DNA of 64,000 bases from Myxococcales bacterium. GTDB taxonomy: Bacteria > Myxococcota_A > Polyangia > Polyangiales > JADJMO01. A program made the translations under genes and the position numbers. Location of the stretch: contig JADJMO010000020.1 in assembly GCA_016709545.1 (NCBI GenBank), positions 62,001 through 126,000 on the forward strand, written 5' to 3'. The number at the start of each line of letters is the position of its first letter. Positions within the stretch are counted from its first letter, which is position 1. The notes below the pieces were generated by a model, which did not search any database, was not told the DNA's origin, and saw nothing but the letters and a program-made list of their open reading frames with translations. Below are positions 45,648 through 55,614 of this stretch, piece by piece.

Positions 45648-46634
45648 ATGTCGCATCGCTCCTCGGTCTCGCCCTGGTCGCTCGGTACCGCTGCTGCGGT
45701 CCTCGTGGCGGGCGCCTTCGCTGCCATCGCCGGTCCGGGCTGCAGCTCGGCTTCGGACGAGTACCGCTGCGACGACACGGGCTGCTACGAGTGCGACAGC
45801 CTCGGGTGTCGCCCGGTCGTGCCCAAGACGCCGACCCCGTGCGGCTACGCGGGCGACGTCGCGTGCAAGGCCGGCGAGGTCTGCACCTCGGCGGGCTGCC
45901 TCATCCCCTGCGCCGACAGCTCGAGCTGCGAGAAGGGCCTCGTCTGCAAGAAGGGCTTCTGCACGCCGCCCAAGGTCGACCCGACCCCCACCACCTGCAC
46001 CACCGGCGCCGACTGCACCGCGCTCTCGGCCACGGCCGCGTGCGTCGACGGCAAGTGCGTCGAGATCCCCAAGTGCGAGGGCGCGGGCTGCTCCTGCAAG
46101 TACTCGAGCGAGTGCGACACCGGGAAGATCTGCGTCGACAGCAAGTGCGAGGCGGCGTGCGGCGCGGGCCTCCCCGCCTGCGCGACTGGCTTCGACTGCG
46201 ACGCGAAGGGCTTCTGCAAGCCTTCGGCGACGCCGACCTGCGGCGGCACCACGGGCAAGACCTGCAAGACCGGCGAGAAGTGCATCGACGGGCGTTGCAG
46301 CGCGGGCTGCGCGGCCGACACCGAGTGCCTCGGCGCCGACGGCAAGGCCGACCCGGGCCAGCGCTGCATCGGCGGCGCGTGCGTGCCGGACACCCGACCC
46401 GACACCAAGTGCACGGGGGACGCGAGCTGCGCGACCGGCACCGAGAAGTGCGTCGACGGCTTCTGCCGCCGCCTCTGCGGCACCAACGACGAGTGCCTCA
46501 AGTTCGACGCCCGCATCGGCGCCTGCAGCAAGACCGAGGGCTTCTGCCGTCGGCCCGAGGAGCTAACGGCCGCCTGCACCAAGAAGGCCGACTGCACGAG
46601 CGGCAAGGACTGCGTCGACGGCGCCTGCAAGTGA
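45648..46634 (+). CDS. Large Cys-rich lipoprotein with repeated Cys motifs
   Basis: 328 residues from the ATG at 45648 (GGAGG at 45636-45640). The signal ends AIAGPGCSS. The mature part has more than 40 cysteines in short repeats of the kind C-x2-(G)-x-C-x4-C-V-D-G-x-C (for example ACVDGKCVEIPKC, KICVDSKCEAAC, EKCVDGFCRRLC, KDCVDGACK), resembling the disulphide-rich repeats frequent in myxobacterial surface proteins. The likely location is the outer envelope. The function is unknown. Confidence 0.75.
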   Translation: MSHRSSVSPWSLGTAAAVLVAGAFAAIAGPGCSSASDEYRCDDTGCYECDSLGCRPVVPKTPTPCGYAGDVACKAGEVCTSAGCLIPCADSSSCEKGLVCKKGFCTPPKVDPTPTTCTTGADCTALSATAACVDGKCVEIPKCEGAGCSCKYSSECDTGKICVDSKCEAACGAGLPACATGFDCDAKGFCKPSATPTCGGTTGKTCKTGEKCIDGRCSAGCAADTECLGADGKADPGQRCIGGACVPDTRPDTKCTGDASCATGTEKCVDGFCRRLCGTNDECLKFDARIGACSKTEGFCRRPEELTAACTKKADCTSGKDCVDGACK

Positions 46635-46678
46635 CCTGACGCCTCGGTCGCCTCCATGGGCCGACGAAGGTCTCCAAG

Positions 46679-46707
46679 CTCGGCCGTCCCTCGTGGGGGC
46701 GGCCGAG
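46679..46707 (+). terminator. Hairpin between convergent genes
   Basis: CTCGGCCG at 46679-46686 pairs with CGGCCGAG at 46700-46707 around a 13-base loop. It lies between the stop codons of the Cys-rich lipoprotein and the gene at 46720, so it may serve both directions. No clear T tract. Confidence 0.45.
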
Positions 46708-46719
46708 TCCGTTTCGTGC

Positions 46720-47169
46720 TCAGTCTTCGTCGTTCGTCGGCCAGTCCTCCTCCATCTCGGGGAAGACCGGCGCCGTTTCCCAGGAGAGACCGGGCACGAG
46801 GTGCGCGAACAAGCTCGCCCTCGGCGTCGTGAGCTCGACCACGAGCGCCCCCTTCGCTTTCGCGAACCGCACCCCCTGCGTGGGGTTCTGAACTCGTACC
46901 TTCCCACTCTCCGTCGCGACGAGTCGCACCGTCTTGACGAGGGCGGCCGCCTCCTCGTCGTCCTCGAACTCGTCCGAGAACGTGTCGCGAGCAGCCTTGG
47001 AGACGCGGTGCCCAGCGTCCTCGGCGGCGGACAGGGAGTCGAGGAGCATCGACGCGAGGGCGGTGCGGAACAGCGGGATCGCGTGCTCGTCGTCGTGCAC
47101 GATCTCGACGCGGAGGCGGACGGTCTTGCCGTTGGCCTCCAGCACCTGGAGGCGATGGGTGGAGCTCAT
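46720..47169 (-). CDS. Hypothetical protein
   Basis: 149 residues from the ATG at 47169. It looks globular with beta strands at the start (LQVLEANGKTVRLRVEIVHD) and end (GALVVELTTPRASLFAHLVP) and an acidic tail. There is no signal peptide, membrane span or recognised motif. It follows the UbiB-like gene by 34 bases on the same strand, so it is probably the last gene of that run. Confidence 0.6.
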   Translation of the reverse strand: MSSTHRLQVLEANGKTVRLRVEIVHDDEHAIPLFRTALASMLLDSLSAAEDAGHRVSKAARDTFSDEFEDDEEAAALVKTVRLVATESGKVRVQNPTQGVRFAKAKGALVVELTTPRASLFAHLVPGLSWETAPVFPEMEEDWPTNDED

Positions 47170-47203
47170 GTCAGGAGGACGAGCGCCGCCTCCCGATGTC
47201 GCA

Positions 47204-49075
<1,872 letters not shown>

Positions 49076-49123
49076 CCCTCGACGCTAGCAGGGGTGAAGC
49101 GCGCGAGGGCAGGAAGCGCTGCG

Positions 49124-49603
49124 TCAGTGCGCGGCGGCCGGGATCCCGAAGCTGTGGTCGGAGACGGCGGCCTCGAGGTGACAGCCGTTGCAGCCCGCGA
49201 CGCGACCGGTGGCGTCGGGACCGAGCGGCGTGCCGTCGTTGCGGAGCATCCCGTACCACCAGTCCCCGTGCTTCGGGTCATAGTTACGGGGCATCTTGTA
49301 GCGGACCGCCAGCACCGTGGTGCCGTCGGCCAGGAAGGTCTCCTTCACCAGCAACGCGCCCTCCTCGAACGCCACGGGGCGGGGCGACTCGAGGGTGAGG
49401 GTCTCGTACGTGGCGGCGGCCGTCGGGTTCGCCCACACCGTGACGAAGGGGCGATCGGCGTGCCGCGTCGTCTGGTAGGGCTTCGGGTTGATCTTGATCA
49501 GATCGTCGTAGCCCGCGGCCAGCGCCCCGATCTCCTGGTCGGTCGGCAGAGGGTCGGCGATGCGGATGCAACCCGTGAGGCCGAGCAGCAGGATCCATCG
49601 CAC
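49124..49603 (-). CDS. Cytochrome P460-like haem lipoprotein
   Basis: 159 residues from the GTG at 49603. The signal ends in LTGC. The mature protein ends with a haem c site, Cys138-Asn-Gly-Cys141-His142 (VAGCNGCHLEAAVSDHSFG). Before it are strands resembling cytochrome P460 (PFVTVWANPTAAATYE, LADGTTVLAVRYKMPRNYD). P460 proteins cross-link a Lys to haem and oxidise hydroxylamine, or act as cytochrome c'-beta relatives that bind gas. Assignment to the family is likely; the reaction is not determined. It lies between Ddl and UbiB-like genes with short gaps. Confidence 0.7.
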   Translation of the reverse strand: MRWILLLGLTGCIRIADPLPTDQEIGALAAGYDDLIKINPKPYQTTRHADRPFVTVWANPTAAATYETLTLESPRPVAFEEGALLVKETFLADGTTVLAVRYKMPRNYDPKHGDWWYGMLRNDGTPLGPDATGRVAGCNGCHLEAAVSDHSFGIPAAAH

Positions 49604-49659
49604 CCCGGGGTTGTCCTTGCGCAGCCCGCGGTCTGCAAGGGCTGGACTGGGCAGCGCGC

Positions 49660-50655
49660 TCAGGCCGGGAAGGGCTCGGCGGCGTTGCGCTGGGCCACGC
49701 CACGGGCCTTCGCGCCGCGCGCGAAGCGGTCGACGAGCTCGGGGAACGGCACCCCGTGCACGCCCGCGGCCTCGGGGTAGAGGCTGGTCGCCGTCATGCC
49801 GGGCATGGTGTTGGTCTCGAGCAGGAACACCTCGGCCTCGGCCTCGCCCGGGCCGACCACGAAGTCGGAGCGCGAGAGATCGCGGCAGCCGAGCGCGCGG
49901 TGCGCGGCGAGCGCGACCTCCTGGACCCGGGCGATCGTGGTCGGGTGCAGGCGCGCGGGGCAGAAGTGTCGCGAGCCACCGCTGCCGTAGCGCGCCTGGA
50001 AGTCGTACCAGTCGGCCGCCGTGGCCTCGATCTCGGTCGGGGGCAGCGCGACCGCCGGCTCGCCGTGCACGTCGAGCACGCCGCAGGTCACCTCGCGCCC
50101 TGCGGCGAACCGCTCCACGAGCACCTTGGCGTCGAGCGCGAACGCCTTCTGGAGCGCCTCGAGGAGGCGCGGGTCGCTCGCCCCCGCCAGGCTGCGCAGG
50201 ATGCCGACGCCGAGCCCCGAGCCCTGGGTCGCCGGCTTGACGACGACGGAGCTCCCGAGGGCCGCGATCACCGCGATGGCGTGGGCTTCGACGCTCGCCG
50301 ACTCGCGTGGCAGCACGAGCTCGGGGATCACGGGCAGGCCGGCCGCGCGGTAACACACCTTGGCCTGCACCTTGTCGTTGGCGAGCGCGCTCGCGAGCAC
50401 CCCCGCGCCGACGTACGGCAGGGCGAGCAGCTCGAGCAGGCCCTGCAGCGCGCCGTCCTCGCCGATGGCGCCGTGCACGACCGGGAACACCACGTCGAAG
50501 CTGCCCTCGAGGAGGCGCGCGGGCAGGCTCTGGTCGCACTCGAGGCGCGTGACGTCGTGCCCCTTCTTGGTGAGCGCGGCGGCGACGGCGCCGGCCGACA
50601 CCCGGGACACCTCGGCCTCCGAAGAGGGCCCCCCCTGGACGACCGCGACGCGCAG
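49660..50655 (-). CDS. ddl: D-alanine--D-alanine ligase (start uncertain)
   Basis: This ATP-grasp enzyme makes the D-Ala-D-Ala dipeptide of peptidoglycan. Features: N-terminal LRVAVVQGGPSSEAEVSR, FPVVHGAIGEDGALQGLLEL, SSVVVKPATQGSGLGVGI, REVTCGVLDV, and metal site FLLETNTMPGMTATSLYP. Reading back from the core, the conserved N-terminus begins at CTG 50655 with no ATG, GTG or TTG further upstream in this frame. A perfect ribosome site TAGGAGG with ATG at 50716 is in another frame; removing one T from the TTTT run at 50666-50669 would join it. So the true start is probably 50716 with a spurious base between. GTG 50610 would cut off conserved sequence. Confidence 0.9.
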   Translation of the reverse strand: MRVAVVQGGPSSEAEVSRVSAGAVAAALTKKGHDVTRLECDQSLPARLLEGSFDVVFPVVHGAIGEDGALQGLLELLALPYVGAGVLASALANDKVQAKVCYRAAGLPVIPELVLPRESASVEAHAIAVIAALGSSVVVKPATQGSGLGVGILRSLAGASDPRLLEALQKAFALDAKVLVERFAAGREVTCGVLDVHGEPAVALPPTEIEATAADWYDFQARYGSGGSRHFCPARLHPTTIARVQEVALAAHRALGCRDLSRSDFVVGPGEAEAEVFLLETNTMPGMTATSLYPEAAGVHGVPFPELVDRFARGAKARGVAQRNAAEPFPA

Positions 50656-50763
50656 CGCTCGGGTGAAAACGGCTCCCGGCGGGCGGAGGAAGGGACGAAG
50701 CGGAGGCTCGGGCCATGAGGTGGCCTCCTACCACGACCCGCCCACGCTAGGCTCCTTCCCTGC

Positions 50764-51774
50764 GTGCGAGACAAGCTGGCTGCCGCCGAAGGTGACTATC
50801 CGCGGCCCCCCGGGGTCGACCCGGAGGCGCTGCTCACCGTGGTGCGCATCCCCCGCGAGTGGGCGCGCTGGCGGATCGACCGCGTGGTGGTCGCCACGTT
50901 CCCGCGCATGAGCCGCACCCGCGCCCAGGGGGTCATCCGCATCGGCGCCTTCGCCCCCGACGGCCGCAAGCTCCGCTCGGGCGCCCGCGTGCGCTTCGAC
51001 GACGTGGTGCTGCTCTACCGCCCGCCGTTCGAGGAGGCCGACGTCCCGCTCGAGTGCCCGGTGCTCTACGAGGACGAGCGCCTCCTCGCCATCGACAAGC
51101 CCCCGGGGTTGCCGGTGCACCCGACGGCGCGCTGGCACCACCACACGGTCGTGAAGGTGCTCGAGAAGGCGCGCCCCCACGAGAAGCTCGCCCTCTGCCA
51201 CCGCATCGACCGCGAAACGAGCGGCGTCCTCTTGCTCGCCAAGGACCGCGACGCCGAGCGGTTCATCAAGCGCGCGCTCGAGGCCCGCGGCATCGTCGAG
51301 AAGCGCTACCTCGCGCTCACCGTGGGCCTGCCGCCCTGGGAGGAGGCGCGCATCACCCACGCCATGATGCTCGACGAGCGCCACCGCCTGCGCGTGAAGA
51401 TGCGCCTCGCCGACCCGGCCGAGGCCGGCGCCCTCGACGCCGCCACGCGCTTCCGCGTCGTCCGCCGACATCCATCAGGACGTTATGGATGGGTGACCTG
51501 CGATCTCGAGACCGGCCGCCAGCACCAGATCCGCGTGCACCTCGCCGCGGAGGGCGCGCCGCTCGTCGGCGACAAGCTCTACGGCCCCGACGACGAGCTC
51601 TTCGCCCGCGGCGCCGACGGCACGCTGACCGCCGAAGACCTCGTCCGCCTCGAGCACCCCCGCCACGCCCTCCACGCCGAGCGGCTGATCCTCCCGCACC
51701 CGAGCGACCCGAAGACCCGCATCACCATCACCGCGCCGCCGCCCGCCGATCTGCTCGCGTTCTGGGGCAGCTGA
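50764..51774 (+). CDS. RluA-family RNA pseudouridine synthase
   Basis: 336 residues from the GTG at 50764. The catalytic loop ALCHRIDRETSGVLLLAK carries the conserved Asp; earlier VLYEDERLLAIDKPPGLPVH and later TGRQHQIRVHLAAEGAPLVG are standard RluA-family blocks. A partial S4-like region precedes the catalytic domain. It isomerises specific uridines in rRNA or tRNA; which one cannot be told. Divergent from ddl and convergent with the LCCL lipoprotein gene. Confidence 0.93.
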   Translation: MRDKLAAAEGDYPRPPGVDPEALLTVVRIPREWARWRIDRVVVATFPRMSRTRAQGVIRIGAFAPDGRKLRSGARVRFDDVVLLYRPPFEEADVPLECPVLYEDERLLAIDKPPGLPVHPTARWHHHTVVKVLEKARPHEKLALCHRIDRETSGVLLLAKDRDAERFIKRALEARGIVEKRYLALTVGLPPWEEARITHAMMLDERHRLRVKMRLADPAEAGALDAATRFRVVRRHPSGRYGWVTCDLETGRQHQIRVHLAAEGAPLVGDKLYGPDDELFARGADGTLTAEDLVRLEHPRHALHAERLILPHPSDPKTRITITAPPPADLLAFWGS

Positions 51775-51783
51775 GCCTCGCGG

Positions 51784-52689
51784 TCAGGGGCACGTCCCGG
51801 TGCCGCCGCCCGCCACGTAGAAGCTCTTCGGGTAGCTCGCCCAGCTCGAGCTCGTGACCCCGTTGGCGGTCGTGCCTTTGTAGCTACCGCAGCCGGGCGC
51901 CTTCTTGACCGTGATCAGGCCGTTGGTGCCCTTGATCACGCCCGCGTGCTTGGCCGCGAGGCAGAGCGACGAGTCGGTCGTGTAGATGCCCGTGCCGTAG
52001 AGGCCCCCGCCTTCGGGTAGCTTGGCCCCGCACGTACAGTCGAACGAGAGGAGCTTGTCGACGTCCGGGATGTCCTTGAAGGTGTTCGGGCAGGCGGTGC
52101 ACGCCGCGCCACCCTTCGCGGGGAAGTAGAAGCTCCCCTTGTGTGCGCTCCAGGCGAGCGACGTGACGCCGTTCGCGGTGCCGCCGTGGTAGGCGGCGCA
52201 GCCGGACGTCGCCGACACCGTGACCACGCCGCCCTTGTCGCCGATCTCGCCGACGTAGCGCGCCGCCTTGCAGATCGACGAGTCGGAGCTGAACGGCCCG
52301 GAGCCGTACAGGGTGCCGAGAGGATCGGACGCCTTGCAGGCGCACCGGTGGTCCTTGACGTGCGTGGAGTCGGGCAGCTGCTGGAAGGTCGCTGGGCAGT
52401 CCGTGATCGGGCCGGCCGTCGTTGCCGAGGCCGTGGGCGCCGGGGTCGTGGTGGCTGGGGTCGTGGTGGCTGGGGTCGTGGGCGCCGGGGTCGACGCCGG
52501 CGCCGCGGAGGAGGCGATGGTCGAGGGCGACCCTACGCCGGACCCGGAGGCAGAGGCGGAGGCCTCGAGACTTGCGCCGCTCGATGCGGCGACGGGCTCG
52601 CCGGACGGACCGGGTCGGGGAGGGCGCGTCGCGACGACGCACGACGCCGACAGGAGGAGGACCGACGCGAGCGCGGCGGAGGTTCTCAT
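51784..52689 (-). CDS. Lipoprotein with two LCCL domains
   Basis: 301 residues from the ATG at 52689 (lipobox LLSASC). A Ser/Ala/Pro/Thr linker follows; part of it is encoded by 15-base direct repeats around 52441-52491 (TTPATTTPA units). Two similar domains come next, each with YG(S/T)G-(P/I)-(F/Y)-(S/T)2-DSS-(I/L)-C-x-AA and a later GGVVTV or GLITV strand: LYGSGPFSSDSSICKAARY and LYGTGIYTTDSSLCLAAKH. This matches the LCCL fold, known mainly from animal and protist secreted proteins (Limulus factor C, cochlin). It is probably a surface binding protein. Confidence 0.78.
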   Translation of the reverse strand: MRTSAALASVLLLSASCVVATRPPRPGPSGEPVAASSGASLEASASASGSGVGSPSTIASSAAPASTPAPTTPATTTPATTTPAPTASATTAGPITDCPATFQQLPDSTHVKDHRCACKASDPLGTLYGSGPFSSDSSICKAARYVGEIGDKGGVVTVSATSGCAAYHGGTANGVTSLAWSAHKGSFYFPAKGGAACTACPNTFKDIPDVDKLLSFDCTCGAKLPEGGGLYGTGIYTTDSSLCLAAKHAGVIKGTNGLITVKKAPGCGSYKGTTANGVTSSSWASYPKSFYVAGGGTGTCP

Positions 52690-52731
52690 GACGTCACCGT
52701 ATCTGCGCCCACCACGTGCTGCCAAGCCTGG

Positions 52732-55554
52732 TCAGGGCACGAGGTCCCAGCGCTCGAGGGCCTTGCCGGCCACCTCGCCGGGCATGAAGGCGATGGGCGC
52801 GTTCTTGTTGCGCCGCCAGAGCTCCACCTCGTTGTCGAAGAACTTGTCGTCGGGCCGCCACACGTTGCCGCCCGGCAGCGCGTTGCGCACGACCGGCGCC
52901 GACTTCTCGAGGCTCGCGACGAACCGCTGGGCGGGGCCGCTGTCGTAGGTGAAGTCGAAGTTGTTCAGCCCCGGGTCCGAGCGGTCGACGTTCTGCCAGT
53001 CGCCGTGCCGCGGGAACCCGTCGTTCGGGTAGCCCTTCGACTTGTCGGGGATCGAGAGGTCGCTCTCGGTGCCCGGCACCATCGAGGTGAACGTGATGGT
53101 GTGCATCGCGCCCCAGCGCCACTTGCCCGGGTCGTCGCCGAGCTTGGCGACGATGCCGTCGAGCCCTTGTAGCAGCGAGAGCACGATCTGCTGGTCCCTC
53201 GTCTCGACGACGTCGGGCGTCGTCATGTCGTCCCACAGGATCGACTCGCCGGTGGCATCCGCCGTGGCGAGCGCCTCGGGCTTCTCGAGGATGCGGACGA
53301 TGCCCTTGATGCGCAGGTCGTGCATCCACGACGGGCGACCCATCGCCTTCCACTCGTCGTCGATCACGCGCTTCTCCAGCGCGACGAAGGCGGCGTTGAA
53401 GATCAGCGTGGCCTGGCTCGCGGTGATCTCGTCGGCCGAGGGCTCCGGGTCGCCGTTGATGGCGAACGCGGCCGGGGTCTCGTAGCCGTACTTGTCACCC
53501 CACGCCTTGAGCACGGCGAGGACGAACTGCATGCGCTCGCCCTTGTAGCGCGGGTCCTTGAGCACGCCGTCGAGGTCGGGCGCGGCCTTGCCGCCGGTGC
53601 GCGCGTCCTCCGCCCGCTGGAGCGCGGCGACGAAGAACTTGGTGAGGCGGTTGCCGAGGGGGCTCTTGTGGTCGGCCTGGATCGAGGCGAGGTCGTCCAG
53701 CGACAGCTTCTCCTTCGCGTCGATCCGCTCGCGCACACGCGCCTCGCGGAAGCCGACGTCCCAGGTGCAGGAGAGGTACAGGGGGCCGTTGCTCGGGTCG
53801 TTGTCGAACGAGAGGCCGTACTGGTCGCTGTTCGCCGTGCCGATGTAGCCCCACGCGGGGTTCTTGGCCTGGGGCAGGAGGCCGCTGGCCACGCGGCCCG
53901 TCCACTCGAGGCCGCCGTCACCCGGGAGCACGAGGCACGGCAGCTGCCCGCTCGCCTTGCTCTTGTCCCACGCGAGCGAGCCGGCCGGGCGCGTCGGCAC
54001 GAGCGAGTGCGTCGTGTACGCGATGTTGCCGCTCGAGTCGGAGAGCACGAAGTTCTGCGCGCCGACCTCGAACGACTCGAGCGCCTTGACGCCCTCGTCC
54101 ACGTTCTTGGCGCGGTTGAGGTGCATGAACGCGGAGAACTCGCTGCTCGGCTCCATGCCGGTCCAGCGGATGGTGAGCACCTCGCTCGCGGTACGGGCGA
54201 CCCAGCGGTTGTCCTTGGTGGTCGGCATGATGAAGCCGTGCCCGGGCACCGCCTCGAGGACGATCTTGTTGCCGGTGTCCTTCGGGCCGTAGTCGAACGT
54301 CTCCTCGATGGGCTGGATCGCGACGTCGACCCCGCCGACCTTGACCTTGCCGTCGACGATCTTGTCCTTGTACGCGTCGTTCACGTCGAACACGGCCACC
54401 GTGGCGCCCCACGCGACGTCCTTGTTGAAGCCGAGCACCACGCCCGGGATGCCCGCGAAGCCCATGCCGGCCGCGTCGAGATCCTGGGTCGGGTCGCTCC
54501 CCTTCACGTGCACGCCCGTCATCCAGAAGATCGAGGGCGCCGGCAGGCCGAGGTGCGGATCGCTCGCCACCAGCGCCGCGCCGGTCGCGCTCTTCTGCGG
54601 CGAGATCACCCAGTTGTTCGACGACCAGCCGCCGCGCCCGAGGAAGTCGCGCGTCGCCTTCATGCCCTCGAGCATCGGCGCCACGTCGGCGAGCAGCTGC
54701 GGCGAGAGCCGCGGGAACGGGACGGCCGCGGGGCGCGGCTTGTCGGTCAGGAACGCGCTGCCCGGCAGGCCCGTGTCGAGCACCGGTCGCTTGGCGAGCG
54801 GCTCGAAGCGCATGAAGTCGAGAAGCAGGCCCGCGCGAGCCTTCTTGGCCGGGTCGGTGGCCGTCTCGTTGAACGTGTCGCGCGCGGCCTGGAACAGCGT
54901 GGTGGCGTCGATCTCGTCGTCGCCGGTGTAGCTCAGGCCCCACGACTGGAGGCGGCCGATGGCGAGCGAGTCGACGCCGGTCCAGTCCTCGTAGAGCGCG
55001 GGGGCGATCGCCGTCCAGCCGTTGGGGATGCCCTTGTCGCCGTTGCGGATCTCGCGGAAATACGCGGTGACGCCCGCGGCGAAGCCGTCGAGGATCTGGC
55101 GCTCGAGGGACTCGGGCTTCATCGCGGCGTAGGCCAGCTTCGCCGTGCGGTGCAGGCCCATCGCGCGCATGCTGAGGTCGCGGTTGGCGAGGTCGGCGCG
55201 CAGGCCCCCGAGCGCACCGGCGAGGCGGCCCTCGGCGACGCGACGCAAGAGCTCCATCTGCGGCGCGCGGTCGCGGGCCATCATGTAGCCCTCGCCCACG
55301 AAGGTGTCGTGGAGGTTGCGGCCGTAGACGTGGACCATGCCGCGGTCGTCGCGCACGACGCGCACGGGCTCGTTCAGGATCGCGCCGAGGGAGAGCTTCT
55401 TGGCCACCGGGAGGCCGTCGATCTCGTCCTTCGGGTAGTTGGGCTGGCTCGGGGTCGGCGTGTCGGGATCCGAGCCGCACCCGTAGTGCGACGCGGTGGT
55501 CGTCGCGAGCAGCGCGAACAGGATTCCGACGACGCGACGATGTGCTCCGGCCAT
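52732..55554 (-). CDS. Penicillin acylase family amidohydrolase (Ntn hydrolase)
   Basis: 940 residues from an ATG after AGGAGG. A signal peptide leads to a possible lipobox (YGC). The precursor layout is that of the penicillin G/acyl-homoserine-lactone acylases: an alpha chain, an autocatalytic spacer, and a beta chain starting at Ser312 in GGWSSNNWVISPQ. Other matches: GFAGIPGVVLGFNKDVAWGAT and VGAQNFVLSDSSGNIAYTT. It should be exported to the periplasm, self-cleave, and hydrolyse an amide (beta-lactam side chain, acyl-homoserine lactone or similar). It is probably unable to be assigned to one substrate by sequence alone. Confidence 0.92.
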   Translation of the reverse strand: MAGAHRRVVGILFALLATTTASHYGCGSDPDTPTPSQPNYPKDEIDGLPVAKKLSLGAILNEPVRVVRDDRGMVHVYGRNLHDTFVGEGYMMARDRAPQMELLRRVAEGRLAGALGGLRADLANRDLSMRAMGLHRTAKLAYAAMKPESLERQILDGFAAGVTAYFREIRNGDKGIPNGWTAIAPALYEDWTGVDSLAIGRLQSWGLSYTGDDEIDATTLFQAARDTFNETATDPAKKARAGLLLDFMRFEPLAKRPVLDTGLPGSAFLTDKPRPAAVPFPRLSPQLLADVAPMLEGMKATRDFLGRGGWSSNNWVISPQKSATGAALVASDPHLGLPAPSIFWMTGVHVKGSDPTQDLDAAGMGFAGIPGVVLGFNKDVAWGATVAVFDVNDAYKDKIVDGKVKVGGVDVAIQPIEETFDYGPKDTGNKIVLEAVPGHGFIMPTTKDNRWVARTASEVLTIRWTGMEPSSEFSAFMHLNRAKNVDEGVKALESFEVGAQNFVLSDSSGNIAYTTHSLVPTRPAGSLAWDKSKASGQLPCLVLPGDGGLEWTGRVASGLLPQAKNPAWGYIGTANSDQYGLSFDNDPSNGPLYLSCTWDVGFREARVRERIDAKEKLSLDDLASIQADHKSPLGNRLTKFFVAALQRAEDARTGGKAAPDLDGVLKDPRYKGERMQFVLAVLKAWGDKYGYETPAAFAINGDPEPSADEITASQATLIFNAAFVALEKRVIDDEWKAMGRPSWMHDLRIKGIVRILEKPEALATADATGESILWDDMTTPDVVETRDQQIVLSLLQGLDGIVAKLGDDPGKWRWGAMHTITFTSMVPGTESDLSIPDKSKGYPNDGFPRHGDWQNVDRSDPGLNNFDFTYDSGPAQRFVASLEKSAPVVRNALPGGNVWRPDDKFFDNEVELWRRNKNAPIAFMPGEVAGKALERWDLVP

Positions 55555-55614
55555 GATCCGTTTCCTCCTACGTCCCCGAGAACGCGCGCAGGTTCGCGAA
55601 TGTGGGGCGGACCG

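Noticed and set aside
52441..52491. Short direct repeats as a possible CRISPR or tandem-repeat element
   Set aside because: Only about three 15-base units, all within the Pro/Thr linker of the LCCL lipoprotein; no spacers.
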